Origin: Corynebacterium stationis
GTDB lineage: Bacteria > Actinomycetota > Actinomycetes > Mycobacteriales > Mycobacteriaceae
Assembly (NCBI RefSeq): GCF_001941345.1
Contig: NZ_CP009251.1
Span: forward strand, 744,001 to 808,000
DNA: 64,000 bases
Direction of reading: 5' to 3'
The notes beneath the pieces are model-generated. The model made no database searches. It saw nothing but the letters and a program-made list of their open reading frames with translations, and was not told where the DNA came from. The first letter of the stretch is position 1. The number at the start of each line of letters is the position of its first letter. The position numbers and the translations under genes were made by a program. Below, piece after piece: positions 7,810 to 16,661 of the stretch.

Positions 7810-8939
7810 GACTTTTCGAAGTATTGGCGAATGATTCCAATGCCACGTTCAATATTAGCTTGCGAGGCCGCAAACGATAGGCGAATGTGGTGTTCGGCGG
7901 CGGGGCCATATTCGGCACCAGCGCGCACTAGTACACCGCGTTCGGCCAGCTCGGCGGCTACCTGGGAAGAGGGCTTGTCCAAGTCATAAGAGAAGAATGC
8001 ATAAAACGCGCCTTCGGGCTCGAAGAGTTGGACGTGGGGGACATCGTTAAGCAAGCGAACCACCAGGTCGCGGCGCTGGGCGTATTCTTCCAACATCGGT
8101 GTGACCACAGACTCCGGCAGAGATACCGCGGCGAGCGCTGCCAGCTGCGACTGCTCCGACACTGAGCCGTTGAAGGTGCGGTGCATCTGCGCAATCGCAG
8201 CGATCAAATCTTTCGCGCCCGCGATGTAGCCGACGCGGAAGCCCGTCATGCAGTATTTCTTGGAAAAGGTCTGCACGTATAACGTGCGCTCCTGCAAGCC
8301 GGGAACCTCTAAAGCGGAGGTGAATGGTTCGGCGGTATAGGTGAGGGCCGAGTAGGCTTCGTCGGAAACGACGAGGGTATCGGTGGCATCGAGAAGCTGT
8401 GCAAGCTTTTCCAGCTCATCGCGGGTATGCACGATTCCATTGGGATTAGAAGGATTAGAAAAGACCGCCATCTTTGCGCCGTCAAGCGCCGTGGCAAGCT
8501 GGTCAAAATCAAAGTGGAGGTCCTTGCCCATGGGAACAAATTCCACGGTGCCGCCGGCCAAGACCACCTGGTCGGCGTACAAAGAATAAGCCGGCTGCGG
8601 GATGACCACCTTGTCACCTGGTTCAATCAACGCGAAAAATAGCGCGCCCAGCCCGGCGGTCGCTCCGTGTGTCACCACAATATTGTCCTTATCCCAGTCC
8701 GATGGGCGGGCGGGAAGTGCGGTGAGAAGGGCATCGCGAAGCTCTGCAATGCCGTGCTGATCCGTGTAGTTGGTGCGGCCTTGGGCGACTGCTTGCGTGG
8801 TGGCATCGATAACCGCCTGCGGTGGGGCGAAGTCCGGCTCGCCCAACGCCAACGACACCGCGCCGGGCGGCACCACCCCAAGCGGCGGGCGAAGAGATGC
8901 TTGACGCTGGTCAAGGATGCGTTGAGCGATGAAATTCAT
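7806..8939 (-). CDS. class I PLP aminotransferase (2-aminoadipate or arginine aminotransferase candidate)
   Basis: Cytosolic PLP aminotransferase of 377 aa, fold type I. The N-terminal GEPDFAPPQAV (about 33-43), the SNPSNPNG loop (161-168), SDEAYSAL (192-199) and the Schiff-base lysine K227 in QTFSKKYCMTGFRVGY are all present. It is the last gene of a leftward operon with a symporter and a binding protein whose promoter carries the same palindrome as the pipecolate operon. That makes conversion of 2-aminoadipate to 2-oxoadipate, the one step otherwise missing from the neighbouring pathway, the most economical role. An alternative is arginine:pyruvate transamination (AruH type), feeding the ThDP enzyme on the other side. 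Sequence alone does not decide. Confidence 0.7.
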   Translation of the reverse strand: MNFIAQRILDQRQASLRPPLGVVPPGAVSLALGEPDFAPPQAVIDATTQAVAQGRTNYTDQHGIAELRDALLTALPARPSDWDKDNIVVTHGATAGLGALFFALIEPGDKVVIPQPAYSLYADQVVLAGGTVEFVPMGKDLHFDFDQLATALDGAKMAVFSNPSNPNGIVHTRDELEKLAQLLDATDTLVVSDEAYSALTYTAEPFTSALEVPGLQERTLYVQTFSKKYCMTGFRVGYIAGAKDLIAAIAQMHRTFNGSVSEQSQLAALAAVSLPESVVTPMLEEYAQRRDLVVRLLNDVPHVQLFEPEGAFYAFFSYDLDKPSSQVAAELAERGVLVRAGAEYGPAAEHHIRLSFAASQANIERGIGIIRQYFEKS

Positions 8940-8948
8940 GCCTTCTCC

Positions 8949-9815
8949 TTATTCAATCTCAGAAAGATCGCCGGGGGTGGTCTCTTCGATGGAATCCAAA
9001 TCGCCGAAGTATTCCTCAATGATGGCGTCGAGCTCGCCAGAGTCTTTCATATCTGTGAGAACCTGATTGACGGCGTCGACGGATTCTGTGTCGTCTTTTT
9101 GCAAGCCAATGCCGTACCACTCGTTGGAGAAGAATGAGCCATCGGCTTTGGTCATGTCGAGGACCTCGAACTTGCCGTCATATTGTCCGGCGTAGCCCGC
9201 GAGGATCGGCGCATCTGATGTCAGCGCATCAACATTGCCCTGGGACAGCGCTTCGATGCAGCTGGAATTGGTGTCATATTCTTGCAACTGGACGCTCGGG
9301 ATTTCTTCCTTCACGCGCTGTGCTGGCTTGGAGCCGGCAGTGGAGCACAAGATTTTGCCGTCGAGGTCTTCTAGTGACTGGATGGAGTCATCGTCTGCGC
9401 GTACCAGCAATGCTTGGTGGGTCAACAACAGTGGGCCGGCAAAGTCCACGATTTCCATGCGGTCCGGGGTAATGGAATATCCGCCTTGAATCAGGTGTGT
9501 CTCACCGTTGCGCAGCAGGGTTTCGCGTTGGGCAGCGGGGGTTTCTCGGTACTGGATATTTGGGGTATCCCAGCCATTTTCTTCAGCCAGGGTTTCCACA
9601 ATCTTAGTAGCGATTTCTGTCTCAGCGCCCGTGTAGGATCCGTCGCCTTCACGCAGGCCGATGCCCGGCTGGTCGAATTTCACGCCGAGGATAACGTTGC
9701 CTGATTCAATTGCACCCAGCAGTCCACCCTCTGATTCGCCGGACGAAGAGCAGGCAGCAAGGGATATGGCAGTGGTACCGGCCAGCAGTGTTGCCGCGAT
9801 TTTATTCTTAGACAT
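8949..9815 (-). CDS. solitary ABC-type amino-acid-binding lipoprotein (GluB/PAO family)
   Basis: Secreted lipoprotein of 288 aa. The signal peptide ends in the lipobox LAAC at about residue 22, followed by a Ser/Gly linker and a family 3 solute-binding domain (EIATKIVETLAEENGW, GGYSITPDRMEIVDFAGP, YGIGLQKDD). It resembles glutamate-binding protein GluB, but no ABC permease or ATPase gene lies next to it; its operon partners are a sodium symporter and an aminotransferase. Its ATG lies inside the 3' end of the symporter gene (8-bp overlap), so the two are translationally coupled. It may serve a permease encoded elsewhere or act as a sensor or delivery protein for the symporter substrate. Confidence 0.75.
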   Translation of the reverse strand: MSKNKIAATLLAGTTAISLAACSSSGESEGGLLGAIESGNVILGVKFDQPGIGLREGDGSYTGAETEIATKIVETLAEENGWDTPNIQYRETPAAQRETLLRNGETHLIQGGYSITPDRMEIVDFAGPLLLTHQALLVRADDDSIQSLEDLDGKILCSTAGSKPAQRVKEEIPSVQLQEYDTNSSCIEALSQGNVDALTSDAPILAGYAGQYDGKFEVLDMTKADGSFFSNEWYGIGLQKDDTESVDAVNQVLTDMKDSGELDAIIEEYFGDLDSIEETTPGDLSEIE

Positions 9816-11370
9816 GAGGATGTTCTTTCTTTTTGGCTTGGTTAGTAGGGAAGCCGTGATCTAGCAGGTTCACGCGGTCCTTTTCTGGCACCGGTTCAAT
9901 TTCGCCGGCGGCAGCAGCCTCGCGGTAGGAAGAGATCTCTTTGCGCAGCGGCTTGGCCAGCAGGTAAATGCCCAGCAAGTTTGGGATGGCAACGAGGAAG
10001 AAAGTGGCGTCAGAGAAACGCACCACGGTGTCTAGGGAGACGGAAGCACCAACGACAATCATGATGATGTAGATGACGCTGTAAATCTGCTTGGCCCTTT
10101 TGTTGTCATTGAAGATGTATCCGAAGTTGACCTGGCCGTAGTAGCAGTAAGATAACACTGTGGAAAAGGCGAAGAGCACAATGCAGGCAGTGAGTACGAA
10201 GGTAAAGCCATAGGAAACAGTTGCAAAAGCATTGGTAGCCAAGGTGATGCCGTCTGCGCCGGTGTTGAGGTGTTCACCAGTAACAATAATGGCTATAGCG
10301 GTGAGCGTACACACAATGACGGAGTCCAAAAACGGCTCCCATGCAGCAACCAAGCCTTCTTCAGCAGGACGACGGTTCTTGGTCACGCCGTGTGCCAAAG
10401 CCGCGGTACCAACACCAGCGACGTTGGAAAACAGTGCACGCTGAATACCGATGATGGCCACACCCAAAATGCCGCCGGAAACACCTTCTGGGGTGAATGC
10501 TCCTTGGAAGATCTGCACGAAGGCATTCGGAATCTCAGAGAAGTTAAAGCCCAGAACCACGAAAACAGCAACCGCGTAGAGCACGGACATCACCGGAACC
10601 AGGCGGCTGGTGGCGTTCGCGATGGAGTTAATTCCACCGATGAGCACGACCGCGGCCGGGATCGCGATGGCAAGACCCACGATCCAACCATTGCCGAATA
10701 GGAAACTGTCTTCGCCACCGGTGATATCAGTCAGGTGCATAGCCACCTGGTTGGCTTGGAAGATGTTGCCAGCACCCATAACCGCAAGCGCCATGCCGAT
10801 GGCATAGAAGTAGCCCAGCGACAGACCGAGCTTTGGCTTGCCGATGGACTTTAGACCGTATTCCAAGAAGTACATCGGACCGGCGGCTACCGTGCCGTCA
10901 TCGTTGACACGGCGAAACATCTGGCCCAAGGTGGCCTCGGCGAGTTTGACGGCCATACCAAGCACGCCAGCTGCAGCAATCCAGAAAGAAGCGCCGGGCC
11001 CGCCCATGGTGATGGCGACGGCAACACCGGCGATGTTGCCTAGACCAATCGTGCCGGCGAGTTCTGTGGCAAAGGCTTGGAAACTGGTCACTTGGCCGGG
11101 GTCGGATTTCTTGGCCAGCATTCCGCGCACGGCGCGAATGGCCTGTTTGGCGTCTTTGATAGGGCGGACGCGCAGATAGACGTTACAAAATACGCCACCG
11201 GCAACAAGCCACACGACTACGAGCGGAAGATCCGCTCCGAGAACCGGTACGGAGAAGAAAACCGCCTTTTCCAGAAAATCTACGAATGGGCCAAAGACTG
11301 ATTGGATGGCGCCGTCGATACCGCCGGGGTCTTCCTGGGCGAGGGTGTGGGTAGTTAATATGGAGCTCAA
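9808..11370 (-). CDS. sodium:alanine/glycine-type symporter (AGCS family)
   Basis: Membrane symporter of about 520 aa. The AGCS hallmark FQAFATELAGTIGLGNIAGVAVAI is evident near residues 80-100, with further conserved glycine-rich helices and LAEATLGQMFRRVNDDGTVAAGPMYF in pieces after it. The open frame reaches back to 11448, but TTG at 11370 has GAAAGG seven nt upstream and gives a natural N-terminus, so I use it. First gene of the leftward operon with the binding protein and aminotransferase. The palindrome GGTTATCGATAACC lies about 110 bp upstream. Likely cargo is a substrate of the adjacent pathway (pipecolate, lysine, aminoadipate) or plain alanine; this is inference. Confidence 0.8.
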   Translation of the reverse strand: MSSILTTHTLAQEDPGGIDGAIQSVFGPFVDFLEKAVFFSVPVLGADLPLVVVWLVAGGVFCNVYLRVRPIKDAKQAIRAVRGMLAKKSDPGQVTSFQAFATELAGTIGLGNIAGVAVAITMGGPGASFWIAAAGVLGMAVKLAEATLGQMFRRVNDDGTVAAGPMYFLEYGLKSIGKPKLGLSLGYFYAIGMALAVMGAGNIFQANQVAMHLTDITGGEDSFLFGNGWIVGLAIAIPAAVVLIGGINSIANATSRLVPVMSVLYAVAVFVVLGFNFSEIPNAFVQIFQGAFTPEGVSGGILGVAIIGIQRALFSNVAGVGTAALAHGVTKNRRPAEEGLVAAWEPFLDSVIVCTLTAIAIIVTGEHLNTGADGITLATNAFATVSYGFTFVLTACIVLFAFSTVLSYCYYGQVNFGYIFNDNKRAKQIYSVIYIIMIVVGASVSLDTVVRFSDATFFLVAIPNLLGIYLLAKPLRKEISSYREAAAAGEIEPVPEKDRVNLLDHGFPTNQAKKKEHPHV

Positions 11371-11478
11371 CTTCGGACCTTTCTGATTGATTAGCAAGGG
11401 GAGGAAGTGTGGAGACACTCGAATCACAAATTGACATGGATTGCACAACCCTTATTTTGTGATGTGAGATACATACTA

Positions 11479-11492
11479 GGTTATCGATAACC
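11479..11492. promoter_or_regulatory. perfect palindrome, probable GntR operator for the symporter operon and gntR
   Basis: GGTTATCGATAACC is a perfect 14-bp palindrome between the leftward symporter operon and the rightward GntR gene. Its 12-bp core GTTATCGATAAC recurs upstream of the pipecolate operon at 12446. On the minus strand, TAGTAT and TATGTAT lie just downstream as possible -10 boxes, so a bound protein would block the promoter. Confidence 0.65.
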
Positions 11493-11623
11493 CATAAGTG
11501 AAGCCTTTTCTGAAAACTTTCCTATTCGGGCCGAAAGTTCCCACGGTGAAGCGGGGGCCAATGCTTGTGGCTGATTAGGATTAAACCGAGTACAAACGAG
11601 CAGAGGTTAAGGGGTGACTGGGA

Positions 11624-12334
11624 ATGGCGCCTGGTGATGAATGGGCCAAGCGGATAGAGCAGGTGGGGCGTGAGGCCGCACTGAGTCAGTCGACGTTAAA
11701 GCAATCAACGCAGACGTTGATTCGTCAGTTGCTATTTTCCGGAATCATGGTTCCTGGGGAAATCTATTCGGCCAATTCTTTGGCCACCCATTTGGGTATT
11801 TCTAATTCTCCTGCGCGCGAAGCGATGATGGCGCTGGCAGCTAATGGATTGCTAGAGCCGGTTCGTAATCGCGGCTTTAGGGTGGTGGAACTCTCCGAGC
11901 ATGATCGCTTTGAGGTTTATGAAATGCGCGTGCTCATTGAGGTGGAGGCGGTGCGCCAGGCTGCGATCCGCGATATCGGCACGGAGGTGATCGAAAATAT
12001 TGTAAGGCTTGCGCAGGAGTCCATTGAGGCCTTGCCTGCAACGAATAAAGAACCAGCTTTGCCGTATCTCAATGCGGATCATGACTTCCATATGGCGCTG
12101 GTGGATGCCGTGGGCAATTCACGCTGGTCAAAAATCGTCTCTAACCTGCGCGACGAGTCTCGTGTCAATGATGCCTATCGGCACTTGGAGGATAATCAAG
12201 GATTGCAACACTCGGCTCAAGAGCATATCGAGATCGCTCAGGCGATCCGAGAGCGGGATCCGGAAAAGGCGGCCGCGCTCATGTTAAAGCATCTGGAATA
12301 TGCCCGCCCACACGGCTATTCGCCCGCAAATTAG
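11624..12334 (+). CDS. GntR-family regulator with FCD ligand domain
   Basis: Regulator of 236 aa. Residues about 25-90 form the winged helix (YSANSLATHLGISNSPAREA, then LLEPVRNRGFRVVEL). Residues about 95-225 form an all-helical FCD domain with likely metal ligands in the D-x-x-x-H pattern of NADHDFHMAL and in the later QEHIEIA and KHLEYARPH. FCD regulators sense organic or amino acids and normally repress catabolic genes. It lies between two operons that share one palindrome and is the natural regulator of both. The ligand may be pipecolate, 2-aminoadipate, 2-oxoadipate or D-2-hydroxyglutarate; that is inference. Confidence 0.85.
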   Translation: MAPGDEWAKRIEQVGREAALSQSTLKQSTQTLIRQLLFSGIMVPGEIYSANSLATHLGISNSPAREAMMALAANGLLEPVRNRGFRVVELSEHDRFEVYEMRVLIEVEAVRQAAIRDIGTEVIENIVRLAQESIEALPATNKEPALPYLNADHDFHMALVDAVGNSRWSKIVSNLRDESRVNDAYRHLEDNQGLQHSAQEHIEIAQAIRERDPEKAAALMLKHLEYARPHGYSPAN

Positions 12335-12445
12335 CGCCTAACCCAGCTACACCCCTCGTCCTCCTCCAGCATTTCTGCAGGTAGATGAGGGTCTTTGATT
12401 TTTCTTCTCGAAATCTATTGCGCAGCTCACAACTTTCAAGTTAGA

Positions 12446-12457
12446 GTTATCGATAAC
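12446..12457. promoter_or_regulatory. palindrome GTTATCGATAAC, probable GntR operator of the pipecolate operon
   Basis: The 12-bp palindrome is identical to the core of the one at 11479-11492. It lies about 50 bp before the first gene of the rightward catabolic operon. Part of the sequence (GATAACC) repeats directly behind it at about 12459-12465. Confidence 0.65.
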
Positions 12458-12472
12458 AGATAACCGGTCAGA

Positions 12473-12488
12473 TATGGCGCTTGCCATA
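12473..12488. promoter_or_regulatory. inverted repeat near the pipecolate operon promoter
   Basis: TATGGC at 12473-12478 and GCCATA at 12483-12488 are perfect inverted halves around 4 nt. The right half includes a CATAAAGT that could serve as a -10 box, so the repeat may overlap the promoter. Function is unknown. Confidence 0.3.
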
Positions 12489-12508
12489 AAGTGTGGGAGG
12501 AGGAAAAA

Positions 12509-13699
12509 GTGGTTGATGTAAAGGTTCCGCTCGTACCGAACTACGCGCAAACACAACCTGAGATTGCCAACATCGTCATCATCGGTGGAGGAATCATGGG
12601 CATGAGCACCGCGTGGCACCTGGCATCGCGGGGTGTCAAGGGCATTGTCGTGCTTGAACAACACGAAGTGGGTAGAGGATCTTCTGCCAAACCGATGGGC
12701 GGGGTGCGGGCGAACTTCTCCGACCCCATGAATGTCATCTTGGGCAAGCGTTCTTTAGATACCTTCCGTACTTGGAAAGAAGACTTTGGTACCAATATCG
12801 AACTTGCCAAAGTCGGCTACCTGTTCCTCGCGCGCACTGAGGAAGAAGTGGCCAATCTGGAAGAAGCTACGAAAACCCAAAATGACCTGGGCGTGAATTC
12901 TTCGATGATTAGCCCGGAACAGGTCGCTGAGGTTAATCCCTTTATTGACCCAAAGGCTATTTTGGCTGGATCGCTTTCACCAGATGATGGCTATGCCTGC
13001 CCGGCAGCCGCAGTTGCCGGTTACATGCGTGCGGCAATTGCCATGGGCGTAACCGTCATGGACCACACTGAGGTGCTGGATATCGCCACATCCGGCGGGG
13101 CGATTGAATCAGTCACGACCCAGCGCGGAGTAATCCGCACAGAGCAGATTGTCTGCGCCGCCGGTGCTTGGTCCGCGAAGATCGGTGAGATGGCCGGGCA
13201 CACCTTGCCGGTGGAACCGGTCCGCAGAATGATCGGACTGACCACGCAGATGCCCCAAGCCCATCCCACGGTGCCCTTTACTTTGGATCTGTCCACCACC
13301 ATGTACATGCACAACTATTACAACGGCATGCTGCTGGGCATCTCGCATCCCCAAGAACCTGGCTTCAACCGCGATTACAGCTTTGAGTGGCTTGATGCGT
13401 TTAATTCCGCGGCGAAGATTTTCGCGCCAACGCTTCAAAACCCGCAGCTAGATTCCGGCTGGTCTGGGTTTTATGAAAACACTCCAGACCGCAACGCGAT
13501 TATCGGCGCATCAGATCGCGTGGCGGGTTTCTACTACTGCACGGGATTTTCCGGTCACGGATTCCTCCAAGGACCTGCCGCAGGCGAGTTCATGGCAGAC
13601 ATCATCCAAGACCGCGAATCCTTCCTTCCTCATGACGGATATTCCACGTCACGTTTTGAACAAGAGCTCAATTCAGTCATCGAAAAGAACATTATCTAA
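12509..13699 (+). CDS. FAD-dependent amine oxidase/dehydrogenase, probable L-pipecolate oxidase
   Basis: Flavoenzyme of about 396 aa in the D-amino-acid oxidase/sarcosine oxidase family. A Rossmann motif, IVIIGGGIMGMSTAWHL, lies near residues 22-38, and the C-terminal family motif YYCTGFSGHGFLQGPAAGE is present. The open frame extends to GTG 12491, but the ideal ribosome-binding site GGGAGGAGG at 12494-12503 lies inside that extension, so GTG 12509 is the likely start. As first gene of an operon with aminoadipate-semialdehyde dehydrogenase, HglS and D-2-hydroxyglutarate dehydrogenase, it fits the step pipecolate to 1-piperideine-6-carboxylate (AmaA role). A different cyclic or N-methyl amine substrate is possible. 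Confidence 0.7.
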   Translation: MVDVKVPLVPNYAQTQPEIANIVIIGGGIMGMSTAWHLASRGVKGIVVLEQHEVGRGSSAKPMGGVRANFSDPMNVILGKRSLDTFRTWKEDFGTNIELAKVGYLFLARTEEEVANLEEATKTQNDLGVNSSMISPEQVAEVNPFIDPKAILAGSLSPDDGYACPAAAVAGYMRAAIAMGVTVMDHTEVLDIATSGGAIESVTTQRGVIRTEQIVCAAGAWSAKIGEMAGHTLPVEPVRRMIGLTTQMPQAHPTVPFTLDLSTTMYMHNYYNGMLLGISHPQEPGFNRDYSFEWLDAFNSAAKIFAPTLQNPQLDSGWSGFYENTPDRNAIIGASDRVAGFYYCTGFSGHGFLQGPAAGEFMADIIQDRESFLPHDGYSTSRFEQELNSVIEKNII

Positions 13700-13717
13700 G
13701 GAACAGGAAGGCAAACA

Positions 13718-15118
13718 ATGGTCTTTCAAGAAACATCAACGCTTCGCGCACGCTTCGCACGAAGTCTGTCAGATATGTACGGCCGCGAAGTTCCCGCTTA
13801 CACCACGTTGGTGGAGGTATCCGAGGCAGTCAACACCGACTTCATGGACAAGATGGGTGCGGAAGCAGAACGCTTGGGCAGCATCGGCCGCGTAACTGCT
13901 GAGCGTCACGGGGCTATCCGCGTCGGTTCGCCAAAGGAAATGAGCCAGGTGGCAGCGGTCTTCGCCGGTTTCGGCATGTACCCAGTGGGATTTTATGACT
14001 TGCGCGATGCCGCGAAGTCGTCCGTGCCAGTCGTGTCCACGGCTTTTCGCCCGACCGACAAGGATGAGTTGGCAAAGAATCCTTTCCGCGTGTTTACCTC
14101 TATGCTGGCAGCCGATGACCCGCGCTTTTTCACGCCGGAGCTGCAGGAAAGGCTGCAGGGATTCATCGATAAGCGAAGCATCTTTTCCGATGAACTAGTC
14201 GCGATGGCCAATAAAGCGGCAGAAAATAAAGGGCTAGAGGAGCACGACGCGGATAAGTTCATTGAGCTGGCCACGGCAGCATTTGAGCTTAACGATGAAC
14301 CCATTGATGAACAGTGGTACCGCGAACTCGAGGCAATCTCGGCTGTGGCCTCGGATATCGGCGGCGTGCGCTATACCCATATCAACCACCTGACCCCGCG
14401 CGTGCTGGATATTGATGATTTGTACAACCGCATGGAAGCCCGCGGCATCACCATGATTGATGAAATCCAAGGTCCACCGGATTGGGATGGCCCCGATATT
14501 TTGTTGCGGCAGACTTCTTTCCGCGCGCTCGATGAAGAACGGATTTTCAAGTTCGCCGACGGTACGGTGGGCCCGGGTGCGCTGCGGGTTCGCTTTGGCG
14601 AGGTCGAGCAGCGCGGCATTGCGCTAACGCCGAAAGGCCGCGCGCTGTATGACACCATGAACACCCAGGTGGATGAAAAACTCGCGGCTGACTCGGATAA
14701 AACCCGCGTGGAACTTGCCCGCGAGGTGTGGCAAGCCAACCTGCCGAATACGGAGAAAGGCCTGCGTGAGCAGGGACTAGGCTACTTCACCTATGAGGTG
14801 ACAGGGGAAGCTGAGCCGGGGGAGTACACGGTTGAGCAGCTTATCGATGCCTCCGTTCTCACCGCCCAACCCATTGTCTACGAGGACTTTCTTCCGCGCT
14901 CGGCGGCAGGCATCTTCCAGTCGAACCTGAAAGATGAAGGTACCCGCGATAACCAGCAGCAGGGAACTGACTATGACCTGCAAGCAATGTCGAAGATTGT
15001 CGGGCGCGAGATTGTCGAGCCTTATGAACTCTACAAAGCCCAGGAAGCAGCCTCCTTGGATGCTGCCGCGCAGCAACTAGGCATAACCATCCACCCCACT
15101 CCCGCACTTAACAACTAG
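13718..15118 (+). CDS. hglS: 2-oxoadipate dioxygenase/decarboxylase (DUF1338, HglS type)
   Basis: Cytosolic Fe(II) enzyme of 466 aa, close to the roughly 460 aa of Pseudomonas HglS, which converts 2-oxoadipate and oxygen to D-2-hydroxyglutarate and CO2. The family signature TAERHGAIRVGSPKEM holds H64 and R68. A second histidine pair lies in YTHINHLTPRVLDIDD (H221, H224) and a glutamate in RFGEVEQRG (E295); these match the positions of the family's His-His-Glu metal site and the substrate-binding arginine as I remember them. AGGAAGG precedes the ATG. It sits 18 bp behind the flavoenzyme and 19 bp before the semialdehyde dehydrogenase, so it is in one operon. Recognition is by family features, without alignment. 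Confidence 0.85.
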   Translation: MVFQETSTLRARFARSLSDMYGREVPAYTTLVEVSEAVNTDFMDKMGAEAERLGSIGRVTAERHGAIRVGSPKEMSQVAAVFAGFGMYPVGFYDLRDAAKSSVPVVSTAFRPTDKDELAKNPFRVFTSMLAADDPRFFTPELQERLQGFIDKRSIFSDELVAMANKAAENKGLEEHDADKFIELATAAFELNDEPIDEQWYRELEAISAVASDIGGVRYTHINHLTPRVLDIDDLYNRMEARGITMIDEIQGPPDWDGPDILLRQTSFRALDEERIFKFADGTVGPGALRVRFGEVEQRGIALTPKGRALYDTMNTQVDEKLAADSDKTRVELAREVWQANLPNTEKGLREQGLGYFTYEVTGEAEPGEYTVEQLIDASVLTAQPIVYEDFLPRSAAGIFQSNLKDEGTRDNQQQGTDYDLQAMSKIVGREIVEPYELYKAQEAASLDAAAQQLGITIHPTPALNN

Positions 15119-15137
15119 TGAAAAGGAACCATTTTCT

Positions 15138-16661
15138 ATGACTACTCAGACTCACGACCAGCTTCTTTCCACCATCCAGGATGCTTTGAAAGCGTGTGGC
15201 TACACTGGTTCGCTGGAAGGCGGCAACCTGCAAACCCGCACGCCATTGACCGGCGAGGACCTTTTTAAAATCCAGGGCACCACCAAAGAGCAGGCAATGG
15301 AGATGATCGCGGCTGCCGATGAAGCCTTCAAATCCTGGCGCGATGTTCCAGCACCCCGCCGCGGCAATGTGATTAAGCGCTGGGGCGAGCTGTTGACTGA
15401 ACATAAGCATGACCTGGGAATCCTCGTTCAAGTGGAAGCCGGAAAGTCTATTTCTGAGGCTGAAGGCGAAGTCCAAGAAATGATTGATATCTGCGATTTC
15501 GCGCTCGGCCAATCCCGCATGCTCTATGGCAAGACCATGCCTTCGGAGCGCCCCGGGCACCGTTTGATGGAAACCTGGCACCCCATCGGTGTGGTCGGCG
15601 TGATTTCTGCATTTAACTTCCCGGTGGCTGTGTACTCGTGGAATACCGCAAATGCCCTGGTCTGCGGTGACACCGTCGTGTGGAAGCCATCGGAGATGTG
15701 CGCACTTTCCGCCCTCGGTGCGCATGCTTTGTTGGCGCGTGCCATTGAAGACTGCGGTGAGGACCAAAACATCAGCCACCTCATCCTTGGTGACCGCACC
15801 GTCGGCGAAGTACTTCTCGATGACCCTCGCGTCGAACTTGTCTCCGCCACTGGTTCTACCCGCATGGGTCGCGAAGTCGCGCCACGCGTCGCCTCGCGTT
15901 TCGGTCGCTACCTGCTGGAACTCGGCGGCAATAACGCAGCCATCGTCAGTCCCACCGCGGACCTCGACCTAGCATTGCGCGGCATTGTCTTCGCCGCTGC
16001 CGGTACCGCTGGCCAGCGCTGCACCACCATGCGCCGTCTCATCGTGCACGAATCCATTGCGGATAAGTTGGTGGACCAAATCGTCGCCGCCTACAAGACA
16101 CTCACCATCGGCGACCCGCGCGATGAGTCCGTCCTCGTCGGCCCACTCGTCAACCAGGGCGCATTCGACGGCATGCAGAAATCCCTCGAAGCAGCCAAGG
16201 AACAAGGCGGGGAAGTACTCGTCGGCGGCAACCGCGTTATCGTCGATGACACCGAAAAGTCTTTCTACGTCGAACCAGCCGTGGTGCGCATGCCTGAGCA
16301 ATCAGAAATTGTGCACAATGAAACCTTCGCGCCAATTCTCTATGTTCTGACCTACTCGGACTTCGATGAGGCAATCGCCCTGCACAACGCTGTGCCTCAA
16401 GGTCTGTCCTCGGCTATCTTCACCCAGGACAACTCCGAGGCAGAGCTCTTCTTGTCTGCTTCGGGCTCCGACTGCGGTATCGCCAATGTGAACATTGGTA
16501 CCTCCGGTGCTGAAATCGGCGGCGCATTCGGTGGTGAAAAGGAGACTGGTGGCGGCCGCGAATCCGGCTCCGATGCCTGGAAGACCTACATGCGCCGCGC
16601 GACCAACACCATCAACTATTCCGGCGAACTTCCACTGGCTCAAGGAGTAAAGTTCCTCTAA
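15138..16661 (+). CDS. amaB: L-aminoadipate-semialdehyde / 1-piperideine-6-carboxylate dehydrogenase (antiquitin type)
   Basis: NAD-dependent aldehyde dehydrogenase of 507 aa. The cofactor region FNFPVAVYSWN and KPSE (about 159-186), general base E261 in LLELGGNNAAIV and nucleophile C295 in GTAGQRCTTMRRLIVHESI are present. The GTAGQRCTT-x-RRL string is characteristic of the antiquitin/ALDH7 group that oxidises aminoadipate semialdehyde, including bacterial AmaB/Pcd. In this operon it would follow the pipecolate-oxidase-like enzyme and give L-2-aminoadipate. The next gene's ATG overlaps its stop codon (TAATG), so translation is coupled. Confidence 0.85.
   Translation: MTTQTHDQLLSTIQDALKACGYTGSLEGGNLQTRTPLTGEDLFKIQGTTKEQAMEMIAAADEAFKSWRDVPAPRRGNVIKRWGELLTEHKHDLGILVQVEAGKSISEAEGEVQEMIDICDFALGQSRMLYGKTMPSERPGHRLMETWHPIGVVGVISAFNFPVAVYSWNTANALVCGDTVVWKPSEMCALSALGAHALLARAIEDCGEDQNISHLILGDRTVGEVLLDDPRVELVSATGSTRMGREVAPRVASRFGRYLLELGGNNAAIVSPTADLDLALRGIVFAAAGTAGQRCTTMRRLIVHESIADKLVDQIVAAYKTLTIGDPRDESVLVGPLVNQGAFDGMQKSLEAAKEQGGEVLVGGNRVIVDDTEKSFYVEPAVVRMPEQSEIVHNETFAPILYVLTYSDFDEAIALHNAVPQGLSSAIFTQDNSEAELFLSASGSDCGIANVNIGTSGAEIGGAFGGEKETGGGRESGSDAWKTYMRRATNTINYSGELPLAQGVKFL

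Noticed and set aside
11371..11448. N-terminal extension of the AGCS symporter
   Set aside because: The extra codons are not membrane-like or conserved in character, and a good ribosome-binding site precedes TTG 11370.
12491..12508. GTG 12491 as start of the pipecolate-oxidase-like gene
   Set aside because: The best ribosome-binding site lies inside this extension and fits GTG 12509.
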